Both the position numbers and the translations under genes were made by a program. Positions 7,538-16,674 of a DNA stretch of 39,764 nucleotides are shown here, in pieces; position 1 is the first letter of the stretch, and each line of letters opens with the position of its first letter. Origin of the DNA: ECT2AJA-044 sp965658225 (GTDB lineage Bacteria > Bacteroidota > Bacteroidia > Flavobacteriales > ECT2AJA-044); contig CBFHRK010000012.1 of assembly GCA_965658225.1 (NCBI GenBank), positions 1 through 39,764 on the forward strand. The letters are read 5' to 3'. The notes beneath the pieces are model-generated. The model was not told the DNA's origin, did no database searches, and worked only from the letters and a program-made list of their open reading frames with translations.

Positions 7538-7770
7538 AAAAATAGTTTTGTGGAAGTCCCTTAGCCAGGACTTGATTCGCAAAGAATATTGAAGAGTCGG
7601 TATTTACATACCAGTAATCTTCACTCAGAATAATGAGATTCTCGACCCAATCATACTCGGGATGTACAACCGTTTCATCGTTGTTTTAAGCCACTAGTAT
7701 TTCCGGCAATAAAAGGCAGAAAAAAGTACTTCATGAAAGGAGTAGAGTGCTTTTCAACATAGCACTGCGA
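7536..7770 (-). pseudogene. remnant of a small gene with an apparent frameshift
   Basis: On the minus strand an ATG at 7734-7732 opens MKYFFLPFIAGNTSGLKQR and stops at TGA (7677-7675). If one A is removed from the AAAA run just before (about 7683-7686), the frame continues as GLNNDETVVHPEYDWV, then ENLIILSEDYWYVNTD, SSIFFANQVLAKGL and PQNYFF, without a stop until it enters the tag coding region. The composition (many Asp, Glu, Tyr, Trp, Asn) is protein-like. The open frame also extends upstream of the ATG towards the GAF gene (YVEKHSTPF). No family was recognised. It may be a decayed gene fragment, a sequencing error or, less likely, a chance open frame; about 250 bases here hold no other gene. 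Confidence 0.4.
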
Positions 7771-7793
7771 AAATGTGAAAAAAAACCGTGGTC

Positions 7794-9038
7794 TTAGTTC
7801 TTTAAGAATAAATCTGATTCTTCACGAAATCGAGGGAAGCGAAGACATAGGGTTGTCTCCTCGCCTGAAGAATTTTCAACGCTCATTTTTGCGGACATTT
7901 GACGCAGAAAATCTGAGATCAATAGTAGAGATACTCCTTTTTGATTCCCGCTGTTGCCCTTTTCAAGGCTTTTCCAATCTATTGCTTCGTTAAAAGTGCT
8001 TGAAGAGCCTTTTTCGCCCGAACTTTTCATGAAAATTAATACGTCCTTGTCATTTGTTTCAAAAGATACGGACAAGCTTCCATTTGTGGTATTGCGGAGC
8101 GCGTTTTCAATGAGGTTTCGGAGGATGAACTTCATCCTTCGGGGCTCCCCAGCAACCGATATTGCGCTTCCAATTTCATTTTTCCAAACTACTTTATTCT
8201 CGCTCGCAAGTGATTGAAATCGAAGAAATTCATTTTCGATGAATCCCTTAAGGGGTATTTCTACTGGGTTTATTTCTTCGTCAATTTGAACTTCTCCCCA
8301 ACGGACTAAATTATCGATCAAACTTTGTGATCGTTCTATACTTTCAAGGGCCTCCGGCCCGATTTCTTCTAATTCAGAAGCGTCTAGGCTTCCTCTAAAA
8401 ACAAGTTGGAGCATCGATTTAAGTCCGTTCATTGGCTCGCGAATATCGCGCCCAATGATTTGAAGCATGCGCTGCAAAAAAGCTTTTGAACGTACGAGAC
8501 CGTCGCGCTGTGTCTCAATCAATTGTTTCTTTTGCTTTTCTTCCAGTAAAAGACGTCGTAACTCAAAGTTGCGAATGACTTGATTGGCCAAGGTGGTTAA
8601 ACCAAAAATCTGATTCTCTGACAAGGAGCGTGGTTCATCATCCATTACGCAAAGCGTACCTAGGTTATGTCCTGACGGAGTTACCAAAGGGATACCTGCA
8701 TAGAACCGAACATTCGGATCTCCAGTAACGAACGGATTATCAACAAAACGATCGTCGTTCAAGGCATCGTTAATCACCATTGGGTCTTTACCCAAAATGG
8801 CATGGGCACAAAAAGCGATGTCCCGAGGTGTTTCATTAGCTTGCACGCCTTCTTTTGCCTTGAACCACTGACGGTCACTGTCTACAAGACTAATCAGAGA
8901 AATAGGAGTCCCGGCAATATGAGAAGCTAGTTTGACGACATCGTCGTAGGTGCTTTCTGCTGGGGTATCCAGAATATCGTACTCTTCTAGTGCTTTGAGT
9001 CGTTCAGATTCAGTTACAGGGAAAGCCGCTTTTTTCAT
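7794..9038 (-). CDS. GAF-domain protein with degenerate histidine kinase module
   Basis: 414 residues from ATG 9038; the open frame begins earlier at TTG 9080, but the family usually starts close to LKALEEYDILDTPAE. Residues about 10-165 form a GAF domain of the type fused to sensor kinases (DRQWFKAKEG, FCAHAIL, RFYAGIPL, GTLCVMD). A helical linker leads to a HisKA-like segment in which the phosphoacceptor His is replaced by Arg (R197 in IIGRDIREPM), then a HATPase-like domain that keeps the Asn of the N-box (NLIENALRNT) but lacks a clear DxGxG box (KSSGEKG instead). It is therefore probably a non-catalytic or altered signalling protein. No membrane segment; cytoplasmic. Last gene of the long minus-strand run, 46 bases after the LysE-type gene. 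Confidence 0.75.
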   Translation of the reverse strand: MKKAAFPVTESERLKALEEYDILDTPAESTYDDVVKLASHIAGTPISLISLVDSDRQWFKAKEGVQANETPRDIAFCAHAILGKDPMVINDALNDDRFVDNPFVTGDPNVRFYAGIPLVTPSGHNLGTLCVMDDEPRSLSENQIFGLTTLANQVIRNFELRRLLLEEKQKKQLIETQRDGLVRSKAFLQRMLQIIGRDIREPMNGLKSMLQLVFRGSLDASELEEIGPEALESIERSQSLIDNLVRWGEVQIDEEINPVEIPLKGFIENEFLRFQSLASENKVVWKNEIGSAISVAGEPRRMKFILRNLIENALRNTTNGSLSVSFETNDKDVLIFMKSSGEKGSSSTFNEAIDWKSLEKGNSGNQKGVSLLLISDFLRQMSAKMSVENSSGEETTLCLRFPRFREESDLFLKN

Positions 9039-9084
9039 CTTTCGCAAGGTAAGGAAAACACCAAAATCAAATTCAAACAACTTG

Positions 9085-9711
9085 TTAAGACACGAGTATG
9101 TGGGCGGCTATGCCAACAAGTACAATAATTTGGCCCCATTTCATGAAGCCCAAGTACCACGATTTCTGGTAGAATCGCGCCGCTAGGCGCCCAGTAATAA
9201 AAGAAACAGATGAAAAAACGATGAAGGCTTGAGCCAAGAAAATCATCCCGAGAAGGAATACGTATTGAGCGGCATTGAGCGATTCAGGCCCTGTAGATGA
9301 AGGAATGAACTGAGGCAAAAACGCCAAAAAGAACAAGGTCACTTTGGGGTTTAATAGGTTCATTATAACCCCTCGTTTAAATAGTTTTAAGTAAGCGCTC
9401 TTTTCAAGGGTTTTAAGATTAGCTGATTCAGCGTTTCTCCAGACCTGCCAGGCAATGTAGAGTAGGTATCCCGCTCCGGCATATTTTAGAAGCTGGAAAC
9501 TCAGGGGATATCGATCAAAAAATAGGGTAGCGCCAAATGCAACCACACTTGTGTGCACAATGAGTCCACTGCATAAACCCAGGGCAGTCGCAACACCAGC
9601 TTTCCAGTGATTGCTTACACTTTGAGAAATAACAAACAGTAAATCGGGACCCGGAGACAAAGTGAGCATTACGCTCGCCGCGATGAAATAAAATAGGCTC
9701 TCCGGAGTCAT
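9085..9711 (-). CDS. LysE/RhtB family amino-acid exporter
   Basis: 208 residues with six hydrophobic segments. The N-terminus carries the family motif LTLSPGPDLLFV, followed by the ALGLCSGLIVHT helix, and LNPKVTLFFLAFLPQF in the middle. Such proteins export amino acids (lysine, threonine, homoserine lactones and others) across the inner membrane; the substrate here is unknown. The start codon shares one base with the uvrB stop (TAATG), indicating coupled translation, although no functional link with repair is evident. Confidence 0.88.
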   Translation of the reverse strand: MTPESLFYFIAASVMLTLSPGPDLLFVISQSVSNHWKAGVATALGLCSGLIVHTSVVAFGATLFFDRYPLSFQLLKYAGAGYLLYIAWQVWRNAESANLKTLEKSAYLKLFKRGVIMNLLNPKVTLFFLAFLPQFIPSSTGPESLNAAQYVFLLGMIFLAQAFIVFSSVSFITGRLAARFYQKSWYLGFMKWGQIIVLVGIAAHILVS

Positions 9712-11726
9712 TAATCCTTCTTTTCCGCGAGTAAGCGCTCCATTTCAAGAAGTTCATCTCTAAATTTAGCAGCCGTTACAAAATCCAGTGCTTTGGCCGC
9801 TTTTTCCATCTCGCGGCGCGAATTGGAAATTGATTTCTCCAACTGAGCTTTGTTCATGAACGTTAACACCGGATCGGCAGCAACACGAGCTGCTTCGTCC
9901 TTTTCTTCCGGAGTGAAGTACCTCGACACGGACGTTTGACCGAGAATTTGATCTTTGGACTTCTTGAGCGCGGTAGGGGTAATACCGTGTTCTTCGTTGT
10001 ATTGCATTTGTTTGATACGCCGTCTTTCTGTCTCCTCAATAGTACGGGCCATGCTATTGGTGATTTTATCGGCGTACATAATTACAAGCCCATCTACATT
10101 TCTCGCCGCCCTACCGGCGGTTTGAGTCAATGAGCGCTCCGAACGAAGAAACCCTTCTTTATCGGCGTCTAAAATGGCTACTAAGGATACTTCTGGTAAA
10201 TCGAGTCCTTCACGGAGTAGGTTCACACCCACCAACACATCAAAGATTCCCAAGCGAAGGTCGCGCATGATTTCTACGCGTTCAAGAGTATCGACATCGC
10301 TGTGAATATAACGGGTCTTCACATCGAACCGAAGAAGGTATTTCGTAAGCTCTTCGGCCATTCTTTTCGTGAGCGTAGTTACAAGTACGCGCTCATCTTT
10401 TTCGATCCGTTTTTGAATTTCCTCTAGGAGGTCATCAATCTGATTTTCAGAGGGTCGCACATCAATTTTCGGATCTAGCAGCCCTGTCGGGCGGATGACT
10501 TGCTCTACGTAAACACCTCCTGATTCGCCTAATTCGTAATCGGCAGGCGTAGCAGAAACATACAAGGTTTGACCGGTAAGTTGATTAAACTCCTCAAATT
10601 TCAATGGGCGATTATCCATAGCCGCTGGCAAGCGAAATCCGTACTCCACCAGGTTTTCTTTTCGCGATCGATCGCCGCCGTACATTGCATTGATTTGCGG
10701 AACGGTCACATGACTTTCGTCGATTACCATTAAGAAATCATCTGGAAAGTAATCTATTAAACAGAAGGGGCGAGTCCCGGGCTCACGACCGTCAAGGTAG
10801 CGCGAGTAGTTTTCAATTCCGCTACAGTAACCGAGTTCTCGGATCATTTCGAGGTCGAAATTAGTCCGTTCTTCGAGTCGCTTCGCTTCCAAAGGTCGGC
10901 CCACCTCACGAAAGAAATCGACCCGATCTACCAAGTCGTCTTGAATATCATGAATAGCTCGTTGAAGGTTGTCTTTGGAGGTTACAAAGATGTTTGCCGG
11001 ATAAATAGTTAGACGATCAAACTTTTCAATTCTGTCGTTGGTGGAAGGATCAAAACTCTCTAATTCTTCAATTTCATCGCCCCAAAAGTGGATGCGGTAA
11101 GCGATGTCGGCATAGGCCGGAAAAACATCAACTGTATCTCCTTTGACTCTAAAATTCCCGCGGCTAAATTCGGCTTCCGTTCTTGCGTAAAGGCTTCCGA
11201 CCAATAAGTGAAGCAGTTTATTGCGCGGAATTACTTGTCCGGCCGATAGGCCGATTACATTCTTATTAAACTCTTCCGGGTTTCCAATTCCATAGATACA
11301 ACTAACAGATGCAACAACAATGATATCACGACGGCCCGATAACAGGGAAGAGGTGGCGCTCAATCGAAGTTTTTCAATTTCCTCGTTGATACTTAAATCT
11401 TTCTCGATATAAGTTCCCGAAACTGGAATAAACGCTTCTGGCTGGTAGTAGTCGTAATAACTTACGAAATACTCCACTGCGTTGTTCGGGAAAAATTGCT
11501 TGAACTCCCCGTATAATTGGGCAGCAAGGGTTTTATTGTGGCTCAAGACCAGCGTGGGCCGCTGGACTTCTTTAATCACATTAGCGACTGTAAAGGTCTT
11601 TCCGGAACCGGTTACACCCAACAACACTTGAGCTTCATCACCCCTAATTAAACCCGCAGTGAGTTCAGCAATAGCAGTAGGCTGATCGCCAGTAGGTTTG
11701 TAATCGGAAATCAGCTCAAAATCCAT
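9711..11726 (-). CDS. uvrB: excinuclease ABC subunit B
   Basis: 671 residues, the usual length. UvrB verifies DNA damage handed over by UvrA and recruits UvrC for incision in nucleotide-excision repair. Walker A GVTGSGKT (37-44), the damage-probing beta-hairpin region YYDYYQPEAFIP, the helicase motif IDESHVTVPQ, the motif REGLDLPEVSLVAILDADKE and the QTAGRAARN arginine finger region are all present. The C-terminal UVR domain that contacts UvrC is intact (FVTAAKFRDELLEME). The gene starts 8 bases after the DUF349 gene and is coupled to the LysE-type gene. No SOS box was recognised. Confidence 0.97.
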   Translation of the reverse strand: MDFELISDYKPTGDQPTAIAELTAGLIRGDEAQVLLGVTGSGKTFTVANVIKEVQRPTLVLSHNKTLAAQLYGEFKQFFPNNAVEYFVSYYDYYQPEAFIPVSGTYIEKDLSINEEIEKLRLSATSSLLSGRRDIIVVASVSCIYGIGNPEEFNKNVIGLSAGQVIPRNKLLHLLVGSLYARTEAEFSRGNFRVKGDTVDVFPAYADIAYRIHFWGDEIEELESFDPSTNDRIEKFDRLTIYPANIFVTSKDNLQRAIHDIQDDLVDRVDFFREVGRPLEAKRLEERTNFDLEMIRELGYCSGIENYSRYLDGREPGTRPFCLIDYFPDDFLMVIDESHVTVPQINAMYGGDRSRKENLVEYGFRLPAAMDNRPLKFEEFNQLTGQTLYVSATPADYELGESGGVYVEQVIRPTGLLDPKIDVRPSENQIDDLLEEIQKRIEKDERVLVTTLTKRMAEELTKYLLRFDVKTRYIHSDVDTLERVEIMRDLRLGIFDVLVGVNLLREGLDLPEVSLVAILDADKEGFLRSERSLTQTAGRAARNVDGLVIMYADKITNSMARTIEETERRRIKQMQYNEEHGITPTALKKSKDQILGQTSVSRYFTPEEKDEAARVAADPVLTFMNKAQLEKSISNSRREMEKAAKALDFVTAAKFRDELLEMERLLAEKKD

Positions 11727-11734
11727 AGTGTCAA

Positions 11735-14023
11735 TTAATCTTCAGAAACCTCTACATCTTTTACTAAGCGCAGTTTAGCGCGTAGTTGATCGATTTTTTT
11801 ACGTTGCGTTTCAATACTTTTCTCAACGGTTGCGATAAATGGATTTGGCTTATTACCGGTTGGAGTAAGCATTTGAATGTTTGCTTCAAGAGTCTTTAAC
11901 TCATTCTGCGCCTCGCTGATTTCGCGTCGAATAGTTTCTTTTTCTCGATTCAACTCTCGTCCTCCTTTAGCAGCAAGGATTTCGATTTTGTTCTTAAATC
12001 GGGCTTCTCCTTTTTCTTTTCCGCTGAGTTTCAATTGATCAAATTTTAAATCGACCAATTGTTTCCAATTCTTATCTATTCCCATTTTACTTCTGGGAAC
12101 AAAACCAATCTCGCGCCATTTACTCATGAATTCTTTGAGCTTAGCTACGGCATCGCCCGTTACTTTTGGAAGCTCAAACGCTTCTAGTTCAGCCATTAAG
12201 GCTTCTTTAGCGGTGTAATTGTCTTCAAATTCTTTGTCCTGCTCAGCAAAATGCTCTTTTCTTTTTGTGAAGAAGTGGTCACAAGCTTCTCTAAATTTTT
12301 TCCAAGTCTTTTGGTTATCGGAATGCCCAACTGGACCTAGTTTTTTCCATTCTTGTTGCAATTTCTTCAAAGCGTCTGCCGTGTTGCGCCAATCATTACT
12401 TTCTTTGAGTTCTTCGGCTTTCGTAATCAAGTTTTGACGGTCTTGCAAGTTCGCTTTGTACGCGTCTTTTAATTCCTTGTAAAACTCGTTTTTCTTCGTA
12501 TTGAAATGGAGTAGAGCTTCTCTAAAGCGCTGCCAAACGGCCGTGCTTTTCCCTTTCGGCACCCGCCCTACTTCGCGGAATGCATCAGCTAACCCGCGAA
12601 CCTCCTTGATTTTGGCCTGCCAATCTTTGTGAGTATTGATCTCAACAGCTGTTGCTTCTTCAATTTTCTCACACACTTTTTCGCGAAGACGAAGATTATC
12701 TTCCCACTGAGATTTTAATTCGTCGTAATGGGCGTGACGTTTATCGTGAATTTGCTTCGTATACTCTGAAAATTCTTCCCAAATAGGCTCACGGTGTTCC
12801 TTGGCTACCGGTCCACCTTCTTCTTTCCATTCCGTATGAAGGCCCTGTAATTCTTTAAAAGCCGCGTGAATATCATCACTCGCGGCAAGTTCTTTGGCTT
12901 TCGAGACTAAGCGTTGCTTGTGCTCCAGATTTTTCCTGAAGTCCATATCGCGCAAATCGTCGTTCAATCGGAGATAATCGTAGAAATTCTCCACGTGATG
13001 GTGATACGTACGCCAAATTTCACTACTTGCCGTTCGCGGTACCGGACCTATATTCCGCCATTTTTCTTGAAGTTCGCGGAAATGATTAAATGTCTCCGAA
13101 AATTTTTCTTCGCTTTGTAAGAGACCTTTCAATTCTTCGATTAAATCTTCGCGTGTTTTCAGATTCGCATTGAGCTCGCGCTCTAAGTTCAGGCGGTATT
13201 CTTCGCGTTCTTTACGGTAAGCATCGAGTAGGGCTTTGAATTCTTCCCTAAGGGGTTCTTGGTATTCAAAATCGATTTCAATTCCACCTCCCGACACGAA
13301 CTCTTCGAGTTTGACTTGGCGTTCCGCTTTTGCTTTGGTGAAAAAGTGATGCTTTATTTCATCTAAATAGGGTTTGATCAGTTGCATGGAATGCTCCGAT
13401 CTTAATTTTTTTGCTGCTGCAAGCAAATCGGACAATTCAAGCGATTCCAAATTTGGCAGTTGAATACGCTCGGTTGCAGCATCCGCCTCATCCTGTTCTT
13501 CATCGGAACTTGGATCGGAATCGTCGTGATCGTCATCCTCATCTTCATCGATTTCTCCAACGACTACGTCATGTGAGCCATCTGAACCTTTTTCGGTGTT
13601 CGTTTCTTCCTTGATCGGGGAAAGGGCTTCCGCTTTGACTTCTTCCTTAGAAGTGCTGTCCGAATTATCTTGTGGAGAAGCTTTTTCTTCGGTATCCGCA
13701 GACTCTACTGGAGCCACTTCAACCACTTCTTTTTCGGCACTTGGTGCTTTCTCATCTACTTTTGAAGCTTCAGGTTCTATTTCAGACTCATTAGCGTCAC
13801 CTTCAACTTTGGGACCTTCGGTCGATTCAGCTACTGCGGGAGTCTCTGAATCATTTGCCTTGGATTCCGATTCTTCTTTCGCCGCTTCAAACAACTTATC
13901 CATAGATTCAGATTCTTCTATAGTTTGTGATTCCTTCTTTGCGGTATTTTGTACTTCAATCGAATGGTTTTCGTTCGTTGAATTCTCTTTTTCTTGTGCC
14001 TTATTTCCGTTCTCTTCAATCAT
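11735..14023 (-). CDS. DUF349 repeat protein with acidic N-terminal tail
   Basis: 762 residues from ATG 14023 (MIEENGN); the longer open frame runs back into aroE and its first 47 residues do not look like the family. Residues about 1-190 are a low-complexity tail of Glu, Ser, Lys, Asp, Ala and Thr, surely disordered and strongly acidic. After that come about five DUF349 repeats, each a helical unit with W-x-x-x-G pattern such as EKWRNIGPVPR, TEWKEEGGPV, REVGRVPKGKS, QEWKKLGPVG and SKWREIGFVPR. The end is a coiled coil with TPTGNKPNPF. DUF349 proteins are widespread in Bacteroidota and poorly understood; a few have been linked to RNA or ribosome-associated roles, which I cannot confirm here. 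Synteny with aroE and DUF368 genes is usual. Confidence 0.85.
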   Translation of the reverse strand: MIEENGNKAQEKENSTNENHSIEVQNTAKKESQTIEESESMDKLFEAAKEESESKANDSETPAVAESTEGPKVEGDANESEIEPEASKVDEKAPSAEKEVVEVAPVESADTEEKASPQDNSDSTSKEEVKAEALSPIKEETNTEKGSDGSHDVVVGEIDEDEDDDHDDSDPSSDEEQDEADAATERIQLPNLESLELSDLLAAAKKLRSEHSMQLIKPYLDEIKHHFFTKAKAERQVKLEEFVSGGGIEIDFEYQEPLREEFKALLDAYRKEREEYRLNLERELNANLKTREDLIEELKGLLQSEEKFSETFNHFRELQEKWRNIGPVPRTASSEIWRTYHHHVENFYDYLRLNDDLRDMDFRKNLEHKQRLVSKAKELAASDDIHAAFKELQGLHTEWKEEGGPVAKEHREPIWEEFSEYTKQIHDKRHAHYDELKSQWEDNLRLREKVCEKIEEATAVEINTHKDWQAKIKEVRGLADAFREVGRVPKGKSTAVWQRFREALLHFNTKKNEFYKELKDAYKANLQDRQNLITKAEELKESNDWRNTADALKKLQQEWKKLGPVGHSDNQKTWKKFREACDHFFTKRKEHFAEQDKEFEDNYTAKEALMAELEAFELPKVTGDAVAKLKEFMSKWREIGFVPRSKMGIDKNWKQLVDLKFDQLKLSGKEKGEARFKNKIEILAAKGGRELNREKETIRREISEAQNELKTLEANIQMLTPTGNKPNPFIATVEKSIETQRKKIDQLRAKLRLVKDVEVSED

Positions 14024-14081
14024 GCCTAAAGTTTCTGTAAAAGCCCTGTATTTTGGGCAAAGGATTGCAAATTTAACGAAA

Positions 14082-14837
14082 CTATTGGTACCATTTACGC
14101 CAGAAATCCCAAGCGAATTCAGCTTGGCGAATGAGCATTTCACTACCATTTTGGACGTAAGCACCTCTTAATGAACACATCTGCATGGCCTTACTAAGAC
14201 CAGCTCCATAGTTAAGGTCAAAATAGTAGTGTTGTTCAACAACTTCATCAAAGGGAAGAGGTGGGTAATCGTCCAAGAAGTTCGGTCCACCAAGTGGAGT
14301 GGTGTTCACTATGAGTCCGTATTCTTTTAATTGTCCTTTCAAGTCACTATAAGTAATGTTCCCTTCTTTTTCTTGACGAGACACTTTAGCAAAATCGACC
14401 CCAATCGATTTCAGTGCATAGGCAATGGCGGCGGAAGACCCACCGGTACCTAAAATGAGGGCAGGTTTTCCTGTTCCCAAAACTTGCTCTTGGTCCAGCG
14501 CGCCTAAAAAACCCCTCCAATCGGTGTTATCGGCCCGAAGGACCATAATTTCAGGATCGAAAACGACTGTGTTAATGGCTTTAATAGCTTTTGCCGAATC
14601 ACTCAGGTTTTGGGCCTCTACGGCCCGATAGGCATCTTGCTTGTAAGGAATGGTGACATTCGCTCCAATTAAATGCGGCTGCTGTTTCCACCAGGTCAAT
14701 AGGTTTTCGGGAAAGGAAGAAAGGTCGAACAGATCGTAGCTCCAATTTTGGATTCCTTCGCGATACCATTTCTCACTAAAAAAGGTTGGTGAAAAACTGT
14801 ATTCAATTCCCTTACCGATGAGTCCAACTCTATTCAC
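14082..14837 (-). CDS. aroE: shikimate dehydrogenase
   Basis: 251 residues if started at GTG 14837, which gives a protein beginning just before RVGLIGKGIEYSFSP; an ATG at 14870 would add 11 residues and overlap the upstream gene by 41 bases. AroE reduces 3-dehydroshikimate with NADPH in the shikimate pathway. The substrate serines (YSFSP), catalytic lysine in NVTIPYK, catalytic aspartate in RADNTDW, the dinucleotide-binding loop LGTGGSS and the C-terminal NGSEMLIRQAEFAW are all present. The stop of the DUF368 gene overlaps the GTG by a few bases. aroQ of the same pathway lies 24 kb away. Confidence 0.93.
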   Translation of the reverse strand: MNRVGLIGKGIEYSFSPTFFSEKWYREGIQNWSYDLFDLSSFPENLLTWWKQQPHLIGANVTIPYKQDAYRAVEAQNLSDSAKAIKAINTVVFDPEIMVLRADNTDWRGFLGALDQEQVLGTGKPALILGTGGSSAAIAYALKSIGVDFAKVSRQEKEGNITYSDLKGQLKEYGLIVNTTPLGGPNFLDDYPPLPFDEVVEQHYYFDLNYGAGLSKAMQMCSLRGAYVQNGSEMLIRQAEFAWDFWRKWYQ

Positions 14838-15750
14838 GGTTTTTTCTATTCGCGGAGTATTCCAATCCAAATATAAGCGCGAGCCCTAAAGCCATTACCA
14901 AAATAGCGATCCATGTAGAGGAATCGGAAAGGCTCGGCCAATAGCGCTTGTAGAGTAGTACAATTTCTTCACCTCGAGCGTTTATCGCGGATTTCACTGG
15001 TTTTTGCCACGGCCAAATAATGAGTGTGGAGCCAAGTACAAACCCCGTTAGCGTGGCCATGGTTTCGTCGTGCCGCTTTTCTAGAATATAGGCCAATAAA
15101 TTCGACAGCCCTATGAGCCCTAGAATGCTTCCGAGAATGAATAAAGAAAGCAGGGGTAAATTCAGATCTGTGACGGCGTTGATCAGAAGCAATTCGTAAT
15201 TACCCATGAGAATGAGCAGAAAAGATCCTGAAATTCCGGGGAGTGTCATACCACTAATGCTTACGGCACCGCAAATAAGTACATACCACCAGGCTGTATT
15301 TTCGAGCGCGGGTGGCAAGAAGGCAAAGGAAATACTGATAATTAAACCTAGAACGAGCCAGAATTTGGTGGTTTTAGTCCAGAATTCCACATTACGACCG
15401 ATGAAATAGACGGAACCGAGAATAAGTCCGAAGAATAAGGACCATATGAATACGGGATATTCATTAAAAAGGAATTCAAAAAGCTGAGCGATGAGCACTA
15501 CGGAAAGAATGATTCCGAGCATCATAGCCAATAAAAAACGACCATTAACATAGCTGTTGAATTGAGTGAACTCGCCCTTAAATAGAAGTTTAAGGGCTTT
15601 TAAGTTGACTCGTTTTAAGCTGTGAATGAATTCTTCGTAAATGCCAAGTACCAAAGCTATGGTTCCTCCTGAGACTCCGGGAATTATATTTCCCGTTCCC
15701 ATTAGGGTTGCTTTAATAACAAGAATGTAAAATGGATCAGACGTCCTCAT
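14830..15750 (-). CDS. DUF368 / PopT-type undecaprenyl-phosphate translocase, copy 1
   Basis: 306 residues, strongly hydrophobic with about eight membrane segments. The duplicated family motif occurs twice: PGVSGGT (24-30) and PGISGSF (about 170), the mark of an inverted-topology repeat. DUF368 proteins (PopT) were recently shown to return undecaprenyl phosphate, the lipid carrier of peptidoglycan and surface-glycan synthesis, across the inner membrane. A homologous gene (about 305 residues) lies 5 bases upstream, so this is a tandem duplication. The two have diverged substantially, suggesting separate roles rather than recent copying. Confidence 0.88.
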   Translation of the reverse strand: MRTSDPFYILVIKATLMGTGNIIPGVSGGTIALVLGIYEEFIHSLKRVNLKALKLLFKGEFTQFNSYVNGRFLLAMMLGIILSVVLIAQLFEFLFNEYPVFIWSLFFGLILGSVYFIGRNVEFWTKTTKFWLVLGLIISISFAFLPPALENTAWWYVLICGAVSISGMTLPGISGSFLLILMGNYELLLINAVTDLNLPLLSLFILGSILGLIGLSNLLAYILEKRHDETMATLTGFVLGSTLIIWPWQKPVKSAINARGEEIVLLYKRYWPSLSDSSTWIAILVMALGLALIFGLEYSANRKNRE

Positions 15751-15755
15751 TAAGT

Positions 15756-16673
15756 TTACGGTTTCCGTGTGGAAAGCCGTTCAAGGTAGTAAATCAAGGC
15801 GAACCCAAAGATAGCCAGAAGAGTGGCGTAAAGAATAAATGGTTGACCTTCAAAAGCATTGGGGAGCACGTTTTCTTCGAGGAAGGGCACGCTTTCTCCG
15901 TGGCGATCGAGACGGTATTCAAGAACCTTTTTCCATGGCCAAACTTTGTTTAGTGAGCCAATCATGAAGCCCGTAAGTAGCGCAACTGTAAGATCGTGGT
16001 ACTTGGCGAACATCCAGCTTAAGAGGCGGGAGAAGCTCAACAGTCCGATAGCACATCCTGCGAGGAAGACGGCTAACACATCCGCCCGAAGGGCGCTAAT
16101 GCTATCGAGAATAAAACGGTACTGGCCTAGAAGTAAGAGAATGAAGCTCCCGCTAATTCCGGGTAAAATCATCGCACAAATGGCCAAGGCTCCCGATAAA
16201 AACACGAACCACAGGGCCGTGGGTGTAGTAGCCGGCGTTGCAACAGTGATGTAAAAGGCAATTAAAGCTCCTAGAATTAAAGCGATGATGCTGCCTGTGG
16301 ACCACTTTTTGATTTTCCGACCGACGAGCAATGCCGAAGCTAGAATAAGCCCAAAGAAGAAGGACCAAAGTAGAACAGGATGATTTTCGAGAAGGTAGGT
16401 AAGTAGTTTGGCTAGACTTAGCACACTGATCGCGATTCCGGCAAAAACAGCGGCCAAAAAAGACCCATTCACAGCCGTCCAGAACTCCTTGATTTTGAAG
16501 CTTAGTAAAAGCCTAAGAGCAACTAAGTCGATGGACTTGAGCGTATCAATAAGTTCTTCGTAAATCCCTGAAATAAAAGCAATAGTTCCGCCAGATACAC
16601 CTGGAACCACGTCTGCTGCTCCCATGCCCATTCCTTTAAGAACGAGTAGGGCGTATTCTTTATTCGTACGCAT
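15756..16673 (-). CDS. DUF368 / PopT-type undecaprenyl-phosphate translocase, copy 2
   Basis: 305 residues with the same layout as the gene that follows it: PGVSGGT near residue 25 and PGISGSF near 167, about eight membrane segments, N-terminus MRTNKEYALLVLKGMGMG against MRTSDPFYILVIKATLMG in the neighbour. Inner-membrane protein; role in undecaprenyl-phosphate recycling inferred from the family. It begins one base after the rhodanese stop and is followed at 5 bases by its paralogue. Paired DUF368 genes are seen in other Flavobacteriales, so the pair is probably ancestral. Confidence 0.88.
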   Translation of the reverse strand: MRTNKEYALLVLKGMGMGAADVVPGVSGGTIAFISGIYEELIDTLKSIDLVALRLLLSFKIKEFWTAVNGSFLAAVFAGIAISVLSLAKLLTYLLENHPVLLWSFFFGLILASALLVGRKIKKWSTGSIIALILGALIAFYITVATPATTPTALWFVFLSGALAICAMILPGISGSFILLLLGQYRFILDSISALRADVLAVFLAGCAIGLLSFSRLLSWMFAKYHDLTVALLTGFMIGSLNKVWPWKKVLEYRLDRHGESVPFLEENVLPNAFEGQPFILYATLLAIFGFALIYYLERLSTRKP

Positions 16674-16674
16674 A

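Noticed and set aside
14024..14164. Upstream extension of the DUF349 gene
   Set aside because: The first 47 codons overlap aroE and a 58-base gap and do not resemble the family; MIEENGN at 14023 is the better start.
13596..14171. 191-codon Ser-rich open frame on the plus strand
   Set aside because: It is the reverse of the acidic low-complexity tail of the DUF349 protein; Glu/Ser codons read backwards give a Ser/Phe-rich open frame with no family features.
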